DNA from: Acetobacteraceae bacterium | GTDB lineage: Bacteria; Pseudomonadota; Alphaproteobacteria; Acetobacterales; Acetobacteraceae | DNA length: 34,804 nt | Direction of reading: 5' to 3' | Assembly: GCA_027353465.1 (NCBI GenBank) | Contig: DAIEHR010000090.1 | Location: forward strand, 1 to 34,804 | Shown: one piece after another, positions 7,516 to 15,394 of the stretch | Layout of the letters: each line of letters opens with the position of its first letter | Numbering within the stretch: the stretch's first letter is position 1 | Made by a program: the position numbers and the translations under genes | Notes under the pieces: generated by a model | Database searches by the model: none | Told to the model about the DNA's origin: nothing | The model's input: the letters and a program-made list of their open reading frames with translations, nothing else

Positions 7516-8307
7516 ATGCGCTGGGTGCGCTTCAGCAAGGACGATACGATTTCGTATGGCCGGTTGGATGGGGATCGGATCGCCGAGATTCGTGGGGAGC
7601 CATGGGGCGACGCCTTGCCCACCGGGCGGGACTTTGCCCTGGCGGAGGTGAAGCTGGAGGTTCCGGTCATTCCCCGCACCTTCTATTGCGCCGGGATCAA
7701 CTATGCTGCCCACATCAGGGAGATGGCGCATAAGCGCGGGGTGGAGCCGGTGTTCCCGGACAAGGCCGATATTGGGTATCGCGCCAACAACGCGCTGATC
7801 GCGCATGACGAACCCGTCGTCATTCCAGCCCACGCGCCGCCGAAGATCAATTACGAGGGCGAACTCGTCGTGGTCATCGGCAAGAAGGTCAAGCACCTGA
7901 CCGAAGCTGACGCGATGTCCTGTGTATTTGGCTACACCATCGGCAATGATGTCAGCGAGCGCACATGGCAGCGCGGCGACCGCACGTTCTGGCGCGGCAA
8001 GAATGCCGATACGTTCAAGCCGATGGGGCCGTGGATCGAAACCGATGTCGATCTGGACGCGATGGAAACCACCATCCGGCTAAACGGCAAGGAAGACCTG
8101 CGGTTCAAGACAAACGACATGATCTTTGGCATCGCCCACTACATCGCGACGATGACGCGCTACCTGACGTTGTATCCGGGCGATGTCATCTGGATGGGGA
8201 CGGACGGGACCTCGCCGGATCTGGTCGATGGTGATGTGGTGGAGGTCGAACTGACCGGCATCGGGGTACTACGTAATCCATTCGTCCGCGAGAAGGAGAT
8301 CGTTTGA
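7516..8307 (+). CDS. Fumarylacetoacetate hydrolase (FAH) family protein
   Basis: A 263-residue FAH-fold enzyme; relatives hydrolyse or isomerise acylpyruvates and 2-hydroxy-hepta-2,4-dienedioate-type compounds. The metal-binding acids are Glu114 and Glu116 in NYEGELVVVIGK and Asp145 in GNDVSERTWQ. Further family marks are CAGINYAAH (58-66), FWRGKNADTFKPMGPW (158-173) and the late TLYPGDVIWMGTDGT (218-232). ATG 7516 is preferred over an upstream in-frame start because GGGGGGAT precedes it and family proteins begin with this strand. Its stop overlaps the next gene's start by one base (TGATG), indicating translational coupling with the SDR. Confidence 0.88.
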   Translation: MRWVRFSKDDTISYGRLDGDRIAEIRGEPWGDALPTGRDFALAEVKLEVPVIPRTFYCAGINYAAHIREMAHKRGVEPVFPDKADIGYRANNALIAHDEPVVIPAHAPPKINYEGELVVVIGKKVKHLTEADAMSCVFGYTIGNDVSERTWQRGDRTFWRGKNADTFKPMGPWIETDVDLDAMETTIRLNGKEDLRFKTNDMIFGIAHYIATMTRYLTLYPGDVIWMGTDGTSPDLVDGDVVEVELTGIGVLRNPFVREKEIV

Positions 8308-9158
8308 TGGGCAAGCTGACAGGTAAGGTCGCCATCGTAACTGGCGCAAGTCGCGGGATCGGCCAGCAGGTCGCCGAACTGTTTGCCTCGGAGGGCGCCA
8401 AAGTGGTGTGCGCGGCCCGCACCCTGAACGAGGGCGAGCACAAGATGCTGGAAGGGTCCTTGTCGCGCACGGTGGATTTGATCCGGGCCAAGGGCGGCGA
8501 GGCCATCGCGATAACCGCGGACGTTTCGGTTGAATCCGAATGTCTCGCGCTGGTTGACTCCGCTCGGGCGGCCTACGGGCCGATCGACATTCTGGTGAAT
8601 AACGCGGCGCTGAACTACTATTTGCCGACGGACACCTATCCGACGAATCGCTGGGTGCGGTGCTTCGCGATCAACGTGCACGCGCCGTTCATCCTGTCCA
8701 AGGCCGTGCTGGCCGATATGATTCCCCGCCGGTCAGGCGCTATCGTCAACATCAGCTCCGGCGCGGCCATTGGCCCCGGGCGGGGGCCGTATGAGGACCA
8801 GACGGTGCGGGGCGGCGTTATGTATGGCGCCAGCAAGGCGGCGCTGGAGAGGTTTACTCAGGGGTTGGCGCAGGAGGTTTCGCAATACCAAGGCATCACC
8901 GTCGCCGCGGTTTCACCGTCTCAGGTCGTGCCGACGCCGGGGACGATCCACCATAAGCTGGTGACCGGCATCGGCGACCCCAAAGGGGAGCATCCGATCC
9001 TGATGGCCAGGGCGGCGCTGCTGCTGGCCAGCGAGCCGCCGCTGAAGGTGAACGGGCGGGTGACCTATAGCCAGCAGATACTGAAGGAGTTCGGCTGGAT
9101 CGAGGAGGCGACGGGCAGGGGCGTCACCATCCGCGGGTCTGGTTATTCGTTGGTTTAG
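8307..9158 (+). CDS. Short-chain dehydrogenase/reductase, long form
   Basis: A 283-residue NAD(P)-dependent oxidoreductase. The cofactor motif TGASRGIG is at 12-19, NNA at 98-100, Ser150/Ser151 in NISSGAA, and the catalytic pair Tyr173/Lys177 in MYGASKAAL, so the active site is complete. The C-terminus is longer than in a basic SDR and includes QILKEFGWIEEATG. The ATG at 8307 shares its first base with the upstream TGA and follows AAGGAG at 8 nt, so it is coupled to the FAH gene. With ligase, dioxygenase and FAH hydrolase it makes a plausible degradation pathway for a small carboxylic or oxo acid; the substrate is unknown. Confidence 0.87.
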   Translation: MGKLTGKVAIVTGASRGIGQQVAELFASEGAKVVCAARTLNEGEHKMLEGSLSRTVDLIRAKGGEAIAITADVSVESECLALVDSARAAYGPIDILVNNAALNYYLPTDTYPTNRWVRCFAINVHAPFILSKAVLADMIPRRSGAIVNISSGAAIGPGRGPYEDQTVRGGVMYGASKAALERFTQGLAQEVSQYQGITVAAVSPSQVVPTPGTIHHKLVTGIGDPKGEHPILMARAALLLASEPPLKVNGRVTYSQQILKEFGWIEEATGRGVTIRGSGYSLV

Positions 9159-9169
9159 TTCAAGGATCC

Positions 9170-12100
9170 TTACGCGTTCAGGTGCCCGCCAGTGGCGCCG
9201 ACATAGCCGATGACGGACAGGCTGCCGATTGTGTCGCCGACATGCATCGCCTGGCTGCCGCTGGTGTTGTAGGCCATCGTCTGCATTGGCGCAGCGCCTT
9301 GCAGGAACGCCTGCTGGCTGGAGAACACGGTGGCGTAGATGCCCGCGCCGGCGGTGGTGGAGAAGTGGCCTCCGGCGATCGGGGTGTTGGTCAGTACGTT
9401 GGTGGTGGCGTCGGCGAAGATTTTCTCGCCGCTGGTGACTTCGCCCTGGAAGTAGATCGTGGCGCCAGACGCAAAGGGATTGGCGTTGTTGCTGATTTCC
9501 ATGAACGCCATGCTGGCCCCGTTGGTGCCGGTGACGGACGCCAAGCCGGCCTGGACCTGTTTCAGGGACACGGTATTGCCGGGGTTGTAGGCGAACTCCA
9601 GCGTTTGGGCGGTTCCATAGATGGCCGACAGGCTGCCGGTGGGTGCGGTGCCGCCGACGCTGACGTTGCTGTTGCAGCCAAGAACCTGGACTTCCTTGGT
9701 GTCGGTCGCGGTGACGGTTGCGCCGGTGGAGGTGACGGTGCTGGTCGTGCCACAGGTGTTGGTGTCGTTCTGGGTCTGGGTAATGTTGGCGGCGTCGCCG
9801 CAATCGGTGTTGCTATACTGGTTGACCGGCGCGCCGGCACATTCGGTGCTGTTGCCGCCAGAGGGCAGATTGTCGCAGGACTTCACGCCGATGTCGTTGT
9901 AGTTGGTGGCGCCGTTGGTATCGTTCTGGTTGAAGCTGCTGAAGCCGGTGCAGTTGCCGTCCCAGTTCAACGTGGAGGCACCACAGTTGTTAGTGCTGTC
10001 GCCGATCGACCATGTCACCTGACCGTTTGTCAGATCCGTGCCGGAGGGAACCGTTGTGGGGCAGCCGGTGAGGAATACATTGCCGGGGGTGCAATTAGCC
10101 GGCAGGGTGGTGACCCAGCAGTTGGTGGACGCGTCGAACACGGTGGTGGCGGCCTTGCAGGCGCTGGAGAACGTGACCTCGGCGTTCGGGCACTTCACGA
10201 TGACTGGGTTGCCCGAACCATGGACGGTGCAGGTCACGTTGCTGAAAGTATAGTTTGCGCCGTCCGCGCAGGACGTTGGCTTGAAGGTGGAGTGCAGCCA
10301 GGCCGTGCAGCCGCTGCTTAGGTCGGAGCCGGAGACGGTCTTGGTGGTGCAGCTTGTGCCTGTGACCGCTTGGGCAGAGACTGTGACGGTGTCGGCGGCG
10401 CCGGCTATGTTGGTGGCATTCGATGTCACCGAACCGCCCTGGCCGCAGGAGCCGCTGCTGGCGTTGCCGCAACCATTGTCGTTATAGCTGGAGCCGGACC
10501 CGCAATAGCTTTGATTTCCACCACCCCAACCGCTGTAGGTGTCACCGCCGCAGGTGGTTCCGAAGTCGTTGTTGCCACCGCCCCAGCTGCTGTAGGTGTT
10601 GTAGCCGCCGTAACTTTGGCTGTAACTGTCGCAGGTCGTGGTGTCGCCGCAGTTACTGTTGACATACTGATTTTCAGGCGTACCGCAATTGTCGGATCCG
10701 GACCCCTGCCACCCGTGACTATCCCACGACCAACCCCAGCCGTTGCCCCCGCATCCGCCGCCGTTGGCGTTAAATCCCAGGTCTTGGTAGCAATATCCGT
10801 TGTAGCCATATCCTGTATTGCAGTCACCGCCATTGCCGTAGCTGCTAAGGTTGTCGCAGGACTTTACGCCGATCTGGTTGTAGTCGGCGGATCCGTTCAG
10901 GCCGTTCGCGGCGAAGGTCTGGTACCCCGTGCAGCCGCCGTCCCACTGAACGCTGGAGGTCCCACAGTTGTTGGAACTGTCTCCGACGTTCCAGGTTACG
11001 CTGGCATTGGTCAGGTTGCAGCCGCTGGGGATGGTCAACGGCAGGCCGGTCAGGAATACGCTGCCGGGGTTGCAATTGGCCGGCAGCGTGGTGACCCAGC
11101 ATTTGGTGGACGCGTCATAGACCGTTGTCGCCTGACCGCAGTTGCTGGAGAATGTGACCTCGGAGTCCGGGCAATCCACTTTGATCGGGGTAGAACCCAC
11201 GCCGGCACCGCTAATCGTGCAGGTTATACCCTGGAATTTGTAGGTCGCGCCATCCGCGCGGGAGGTTGGGTTGAAGCTGGAATGCAGCCACGCGGTGCAG
11301 CCTGAGGATAGGTTTGAGCCGGACGTGGTGTGACACACCGAACCCGAGGTGCCGGCAGTGCAATTGATCTGGCTGACCGTCTCTGAATACACCCAGGTCT
11401 GTCCGGGGTTCAGTATGCCGTTGGTGCCGGTTGTGACCAGGGTGGGGGTGACGATGTCCGGGTTGGCCGCGGAGCCGATGTTGTCGGTAATCTTGACGTT
11501 GGTCAGCGCGGTGGAGCCGGTGTTGGTGACATTGAACGTATAAGTTACCTGGCCGCACTGGTTTACCACGACCGAACAAGGCTGCTTCAGAACCGTAATG
11601 CCGCTGGCGTTTTGCAGACCGGCGTCGATGGTGTTGTTCGTCTGGCCGGCCGCCAAAGTGATGGCGTCGGTGACGCCAGTCGATTGATTGGCATTACTAT
11701 CGATCGCGGTATTGGTGCCGGCGTATTGAGGGGTGAAGCTCTCACCGGTTGGGGCAGTGAACGCGACCTCATAGGAACCGGCATTCAGCCCGGTGAAGGC
11801 ATAATACCCCGAACTGTTGGTGGTTGTCGTTGCCAACACCACGCCGCCTGTGCCGGTCAGGTTTAACGTCTGTGCCCCGGCGCTGTAGAGGGCGAGAGAC
11901 TTGTTTTCGACAATGCCGTTATAGGTGACGTTATCGACATACAGATTGCGATCTGTTGATGCTGTTCCGGCGTAAGCATCGTTGAGGAAATGCACGGCCA
12001 CCGTCGGATTGTTGCCGAAATCCCCTTGCAGCGTCAGCAGGGTGTCCTGGCCCGCGGTATGGGACGCCGTCGCGGTGTAGGTGCCTCCGACCTGCTTGCC

Positions 12101-13510
12101 GTTGACGGTCACAGTATATTGGGCGTTACCTTGGTAGGCGTCCTCGGAGATCGAGAGGATCAGCGTGTCAGCGGCCAGCAGGGAAACCTTCACGCCGCTG
12201 ACACCTGGTTCACCGGCGTTTTGGATGCCGTTGCGGTTCAGATCCTGCCATACGAAGTCGCCGATCGCTCCGGTAGGGGCGAAGCCTGCATTGACATATT
12301 GCTGTGTCTGGCCGGCAGTCAGCGTGATCGGGGCGGTGAGACCGGTAATGGCATTGGCGCTGGAATCGTTCGGCTGGAAGTTCGCACCCTGAGTCGTAAA
12401 CGCATCTGTCGTGGGGGCAAGGAATTCGACCGTGTAGGTGCCCGGATTCAGATTGGTGAAGGCATAGTTGCCGCTTAGATCTGTCGTGGTGGTGCTGATG
12501 ATCGAGCCGGCGCTGTTCAGCAAATCGACTGTAGTACCCGCGAGAAGCCTGTCCCCCGCGTCGTTGATGCCGTTGCTGTTGGTGTCGAAAAAGGTTGTTC
12601 CAGTTATAGAGGCTGGCGGAGAAACCAGACCGGCGTTGACGTTGTTGTCCACCTGTCCGGCGGCAAGCGTGATCGGGGCGGTGAGGCCGGTGGAGACGTT
12701 GGCGCTGGAGTCGGTGGCGGTCTGTGTCGCGCCCTGGGTAGTGAACTGCGTACCGGGTGGCGCGACGAACTGGACCTCGTAGGTGCCGGCGTTCAGGCCG
12801 GTGAAGGCATAATGCCCGCTGCTGTCGGTGGTGGTGGTCTGCAGGACCGCCCCGGTGTTGTTCAGCAGATCGACGGTGACTCCGGCGACGGTCGTTTCTC
12901 CGGGGGTAAAGAGACCGTCGCGGTTGGTGTCCATCCACACGGTGGAGCCGATCGAAGCAGTGGCGGACGGTGCGGCAATGGAAGATGGTGCGGCAATGGT
13001 ACCGAAGCTCTGGTCGATCTTGCTGATGTGAATCTCCGAAGAGGAATTGCCGGTGCCGTCAACCGCCATCGTCAGACTAATCTTGACGTTCACGGTCTGC
13101 TCAGCCTGAATGAGTATTATACTTGGCGCATTGGTAACGCCGCCAGTAAAAGTTTCGCTTCCCAGAAGATTTCCCGAGCTGTCATAGACGCTTTCAACCG
13201 CGACAAGACTGACGCCCGGTCCAGACAGGACGTCGGCCACGTAAACCTGACCCACCGAGTCGATCAGCGAAGTTGAAGAGGTTGAACTGACAGAATAACT
13301 GAAGTTAACAACCTGCGACGACCCGGCATAATATACCGCAGCGCCAACGCCGCCCCATGACAATTCGGCGCCTGTCGGAATTGCGACGCCTTGAAGGGTT
13401 CCAGGACTCGACGTGAAAGGTGCGAACGTGCCGGTATCGGCCTCGTTTACCGCGATGTTGGTGAACGAAAGACCGTTCGAACTAACCGGAGAGAACGAAG
13501 CTGAAGACAT
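9170..13510 (-). CDS. Giant repeat surface protein with SdrD_B-like repeats and nested CBM60-like module
   Basis: 1446 residues, predicted extracellular. Order: a Ser/Thr-rich N-terminal domain (1-175); SdrD_B-like Ig repeats at about 185-295, 300-410 and 414-633; a DUF11-like domain (about 638-712); a Cys-rich module (about 729-955); a Gly/Asn/Ser/Tyr-rich linker (about 890-1050, partly overlapping); a second Cys-rich module (about 1057-1239); and a C-terminal domain (about 1280-1446) ending in GYVGATGGHLNA. Residues about 446-532, with SISEDAYQGNAQ and FLNDAYAGT...DRNLYVDNVTY, resemble the calcium-dependent xylan-binding CBM60 family and interrupt the third Ig repeat. GAGGAAG precedes the ATG. 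A TGA two codons upstream closes the frame, so no N-terminal signal peptide is hidden, and there is no C-terminal PEP-CTERM tail. Type I export is therefore inferred, but no transporter is in view. Confidence 0.85.
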   Translation of the reverse strand: MSSASFSPVSSNGLSFTNIAVNEADTGTFAPFTSSPGTLQGVAIPTGAELSWGGVGAAVYYAGSSQVVNFSYSVSSTSSTSLIDSVGQVYVADVLSGPGVSLVAVESVYDSSGNLLGSETFTGGVTNAPSIILIQAEQTVNVKISLTMAVDGTGNSSSEIHISKIDQSFGTIAAPSSIAAPSATASIGSTVWMDTNRDGLFTPGETTVAGVTVDLLNNTGAVLQTTTTDSSGHYAFTGLNAGTYEVQFVAPPGTQFTTQGATQTATDSSANVSTGLTAPITLAAGQVDNNVNAGLVSPPASITGTTFFDTNSNGINDAGDRLLAGTTVDLLNSAGSIISTTTTDLSGNYAFTNLNPGTYTVEFLAPTTDAFTTQGANFQPNDSSANAITGLTAPITLTAGQTQQYVNAGFAPTGAIGDFVWQDLNRNGIQNAGEPGVSGVKVSLLAADTLILSISEDAYQGNAQYTVTVNGKQVGGTYTATASHTAGQDTLLTLQGDFGNNPTVAVHFLNDAYAGTASTDRNLYVDNVTYNGIVENKSLALYSAGAQTLNLTGTGGVVLATTTTNSSGYYAFTGLNAGSYEVAFTAPTGESFTPQYAGTNTAIDSNANQSTGVTDAITLAAGQTNNTIDAGLQNASGITVLKQPCSVVVNQCGQVTYTFNVTNTGSTALTNVKITDNIGSAANPDIVTPTLVTTGTNGILNPGQTWVYSETVSQINCTAGTSGSVCHTTSGSNLSSGCTAWLHSSFNPTSRADGATYKFQGITCTISGAGVGSTPIKVDCPDSEVTFSSNCGQATTVYDASTKCWVTTLPANCNPGSVFLTGLPLTIPSGCNLTNASVTWNVGDSSNNCGTSSVQWDGGCTGYQTFAANGLNGSADYNQIGVKSCDNLSSYGNGGDCNTGYGYNGYCYQDLGFNANGGGCGGNGWGWSWDSHGWQGSGSDNCGTPENQYVNSNCGDTTTCDSYSQSYGGYNTYSSWGGGNNDFGTTCGGDTYSGWGGGNQSYCGSGSSYNDNGCGNASSGSCGQGGSVTSNATNIAGAADTVTVSAQAVTGTSCTTKTVSGSDLSSGCTAWLHSTFKPTSCADGANYTFSNVTCTVHGSGNPVIVKCPNAEVTFSSACKAATTVFDASTNCWVTTLPANCTPGNVFLTGCPTTVPSGTDLTNGQVTWSIGDSTNNCGASTLNWDGNCTGFSSFNQNDTNGATNYNDIGVKSCDNLPSGGNSTECAGAPVNQYSNTDCGDAANITQTQNDTNTCGTTSTVTSTGATVTATDTKEVQVLGCNSNVSVGGTAPTGSLSAIYGTAQTLEFAYNPGNTVSLKQVQAGLASVTGTNGASMAFMEISNNANPFASGATIYFQGEVTSGEKIFADATTNVLTNTPIAGGHFSTTAGAGIYATVFSSQQAFLQGAAPMQTMAYNTSGSQAMHVGDTIGSLSVIGYVGATGGHLNA
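9794..10342 (-). repeat. Second copy of the Cys-rich module in the surface protein
   Basis: Encodes residues about 1057-1239. It shares with the first copy (residues about 729-955) the ordered landmarks DLSSGCTAWLHS, CWVTTLPANC, NVFLTG, VTW...GDS, NNCG, W.GNCTGF, NDIGVKSCDNL and a terminal NQYSNTDCGD. The first copy has a long Gly/Asn-rich insertion before its closing NQYVNSNCGD. The pair is an internal duplication, and most of the paired cysteines are conserved. Confidence 0.85.
10646..11329 (-). repeat. First copy of the Cys-rich module in the surface protein
   Basis: Encodes residues about 729-955 and is the partner of 9794-10342. The insertion at about 890-940 is rich in Gly, Asn, Tyr, Trp and Cys (for example GGCGGNGWGWSWDSHGW) and looks like a flexible or self-associating linker. 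The overall pattern W-TT-P---VFL-GL---P----VTW and a closing CGTPEN recalls modules in large repeat proteins of other environmental bacteria (from memory). Confidence 0.8.
11915..12175 (-). other. CBM60-like domain inserted within an SdrD_B-like repeat
   Basis: Encodes residues about 446-532. The flanking halves DFVWQDLNRNGIQNAGEPGV (419-438) and LATTTTNSSGYYAFTGLNAG (559-578) are the two ends of a single SdrD_B-like repeat that is contiguous in the two preceding repeats. The inserted segment has the TLILSISEDAYQG and NLYVDNVTYNG patterns of calcium-dependent xylan-binding modules. Confidence 0.65.
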
Positions 13511-13571
13511 GACTCATCTTCCTCGAAAGAGGGCGAATTTCCAGTGGACGCGAAAGCTGATCCGAGAGGCG

Positions 13572-14279
13572 CTAGCCCTTGCGAATTTTCCGCCGGACCA
13601 AACCGAGCCCGGCGAGGCCGACTGTAAGCAGGCTTGAAGAAACAGGCTCCGGAACGGCGGTATATGCTACCGTCGCGGTATTCATGGTCGCATTTTCCGT
13701 GCCATTGCTGGTTCCCGCCAGAAAATCGGTCCCGGCTGATACCGCGTTGATCGGCGCGAATGTTTGTGACTGCAAGGTAGGCGAGTTTGTTGGGTTAGTG
13801 CTGATCCCTGGCTCGACCACAGTCGTGGTTACGGTCTGACTGACCACTATCCCCCTGCTGGGGAATGTAGGGTCGGAACCGTTCACATTGACTTCAGCCT
13901 CATAAATGTTGAGGCCTGTTGGGGCGGTGACGGTAATATTTGCGGCCATGTCGCTGCGGTTAGTTCCCCCGCTGGTCAGAAGCGGACCGCCTGTGCTGCT
14001 TTCGAACACCAGGGACAAAGTGATGCCAATGCCGGTATTGGAAACAGTGGGAATAACCTCTGATCCCGCGCATGTTTCTGCTGACGCTAGCGACATTCCG
14101 CAGCCCGACAAAACAATCGTCCAGCCCTTTATACTCGGGTCGTTTGTGCTGTCGATCGTTAGGGACCCTGACGCAGCTGGGCCAAGCAGGAACCCGCCAG
14201 CGGTCTGTGCGCGAGAGGGCGCAACGACGGCCATGCCGACCAAAGTAGCTAAGCTGACAGTGTTCAGAACCGACCGCAT
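13572..14279 (-). CDS. PEP-CTERM sorted exported protein (copy 2)
   Basis: A 235-residue exported protein. The signal peptide runs to about the AQTAG junction (basic MR start, hydrophobic SLATLVGMAVVA). The C-terminus is a PEP-CTERM sorting signal: VPEP (209-212), a hydrophobic SSSLLTVGLAGLGLV stretch and the basic tail RRKIRKG, the type cut by an exosortase. The mature part has a GWTIVLSGCGMSLASAETC block with two cysteines that matches its paralogue at 15395-16171. ATG 14279 is chosen over TTG 14285 because GGGG precedes it and the signal peptide starts there. The upstream gap holds an ATACGTAT palindrome. The surface-protein gene begins 61 bp downstream, so the two are probably co-transcribed. 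Confidence 0.85.
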   Translation of the reverse strand: MRSVLNTVSLATLVGMAVVAPSRAQTAGGFLLGPAASGSLTIDSTNDPSIKGWTIVLSGCGMSLASAETCAGSEVIPTVSNTGIGITLSLVFESSTGGPLLTSGGTNRSDMAANITVTAPTGLNIYEAEVNVNGSDPTFPSRGIVVSQTVTTTVVEPGISTNPTNSPTLQSQTFAPINAVSAGTDFLAGTSNGTENATMNTATVAYTAVPEPVSSSLLTVGLAGLGLVRRKIRKG

Positions 14280-14338
14280 ATCCAAACCCCAATTCCACGC
14301 AGCGTGTGAGCATTAAACAAATTTCACCACGCGCCGAT

Positions 14339-14350
14339 CGATACGTATCG
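14339..14350. promoter_or_regulatory. 12-bp palindrome with ATACGTAT core upstream of PEP-CTERM copy 2
   Basis: CGATACGTATCG is self-complementary and lies 60 bp upstream of ATG 14279 in an AT-rich gap (14280-14449). A TTTACA hexamer on the minus strand lies 17 bp before TACGTA, so the site could overlap a -10 region. The same 8-bp core occurs in the palindrome at 16280-16295. Confidence 0.45.
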
Positions 14351-14449
14351 GCATGAAAGAGTTTTGTAAACTATCTAGCGGACATTCTTATTTTTTATTC
14401 AGAGCCATCTAAAAAATAACACTTTAATACAAAGCCTAATGGCTGGAAT

Positions 14450-15373
14450 CTAAGGGGATTTTTTCTGTGTGTTGGGATCATGCCCTCTCGTGCCGGTCGG
14501 ACCGTAATCGTTCACTTCAACCGACGCTCGGGATTTTTGGATAATTGTTGCCGCGGCTTCCCGCTTCAATGCGTTCGTCAACTCGGGGCGTGCTTCCGCC
14601 AGCGTCGGAGCCCCTAGCTGCCGGCGGCCTTCTACCTGTATGATAAACCATCGTCCGTGGCTGGGGACCGGGAAAGCCGTGGTCTGGCCGGGCATCAGGC
14701 TAAACACCACGGCGCCGATTTCCGGAGTCAACCGGTCGCGCGCCGCGAATCCGATTTCGCCGCCGTTGATCGCCGAGGGGTCCTTACTCACCGCTCGAGC
14801 AAGGCCGGCAAAATCGGTGCCTTTGCCGAGGCGGTCCAGCACGATCATACCATCGGACTTGGTTTCTGTCGCGATGACACGAAAACGCACCTCCTCGGGG
14901 CCGGGGTGGCCCGCGATGGTGGCAGCGTACCGGTCCTCGATCGCCTTGTCGGTCACCAGTTCAGGCGTGATGCGCCGGATCAGAGCCTGACCGAGCGTCT
15001 GGTCGGCGGACTCTTCGAGTCGGCGCCGGGTCTCCGGCAGTTTGTCCAAGCCAAGCGCCTTGGCTTTGACGGCCAGCGCGCGCTGCTCGATCAGATCATC
15101 AAGTGCGCTTTTATAGACGATATCGGCGGGCAAAACTGACAATTTTTCGGGGAAGTCCCGCAGTCGGTCTGCCACCATGCCCAAAGTGATCGGCAGGCCG
15201 TTGACGTCGGCCACGACCGTGTCCGGGGACTTTGCGAATTGGGCCGCAAGATTGGCCAGACTGTCCGCGGCGGCGTTTGGCTTGGGCGTTGGCGTTTGGC
15301 CGTACGTTGGCGAACATAGGGAAACAGCTATCAACCCGGCAGCAGCATGCCGGTAAAGGCTCAAACGTATCAT
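14450..15373 (-). CDS. Parvulin-type peptidyl-prolyl isomerase (periplasmic foldase B)
   Basis: A 307-residue SurA/PpiC/PrsA-like foldase. It has a signal peptide (LYRHAAAGLIAVSLCSPTYG), an alpha-helical N-domain (about 50-155) opening with VVADVNGLPITLGMVADRLR, and one parvulin domain (about 161-252) with FAGLARAVSKDPSAINGGEI and GRWFIIQVEGRR. A short basic tail follows. The ATG at 15373 lies 21 bp after the stop of the PEP-CTERM copy 1 gene, so the two are likely one unit. PPIases of the EpsD type occur in exosortase loci, so assistance in folding exported PEP-CTERM proteins is a reasonable inference. Confidence 0.88.
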   Translation of the reverse strand: MIRLSLYRHAAAGLIAVSLCSPTYGQTPTPKPNAAADSLANLAAQFAKSPDTVVADVNGLPITLGMVADRLRDFPEKLSVLPADIVYKSALDDLIEQRALAVKAKALGLDKLPETRRRLEESADQTLGQALIRRITPELVTDKAIEDRYAATIAGHPGPEEVRFRVIATETKSDGMIVLDRLGKGTDFAGLARAVSKDPSAINGGEIGFAARDRLTPEIGAVVFSLMPGQTTAFPVPSHGRWFIIQVEGRRQLGAPTLAEARPELTNALKREAAATIIQKSRASVEVNDYGPTGTRGHDPNTQKKSP

Positions 15374-15394
15374 ATTTCGATATTCCGCCAGGAT

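Noticed and set aside
9182-11305. Long plus-strand open frames antisense to the surface protein
   Set aside because: Gly/Ala/Val-rich shadows of the repeat protein; the minus-strand frame has clear domains and a ribosome binding site.
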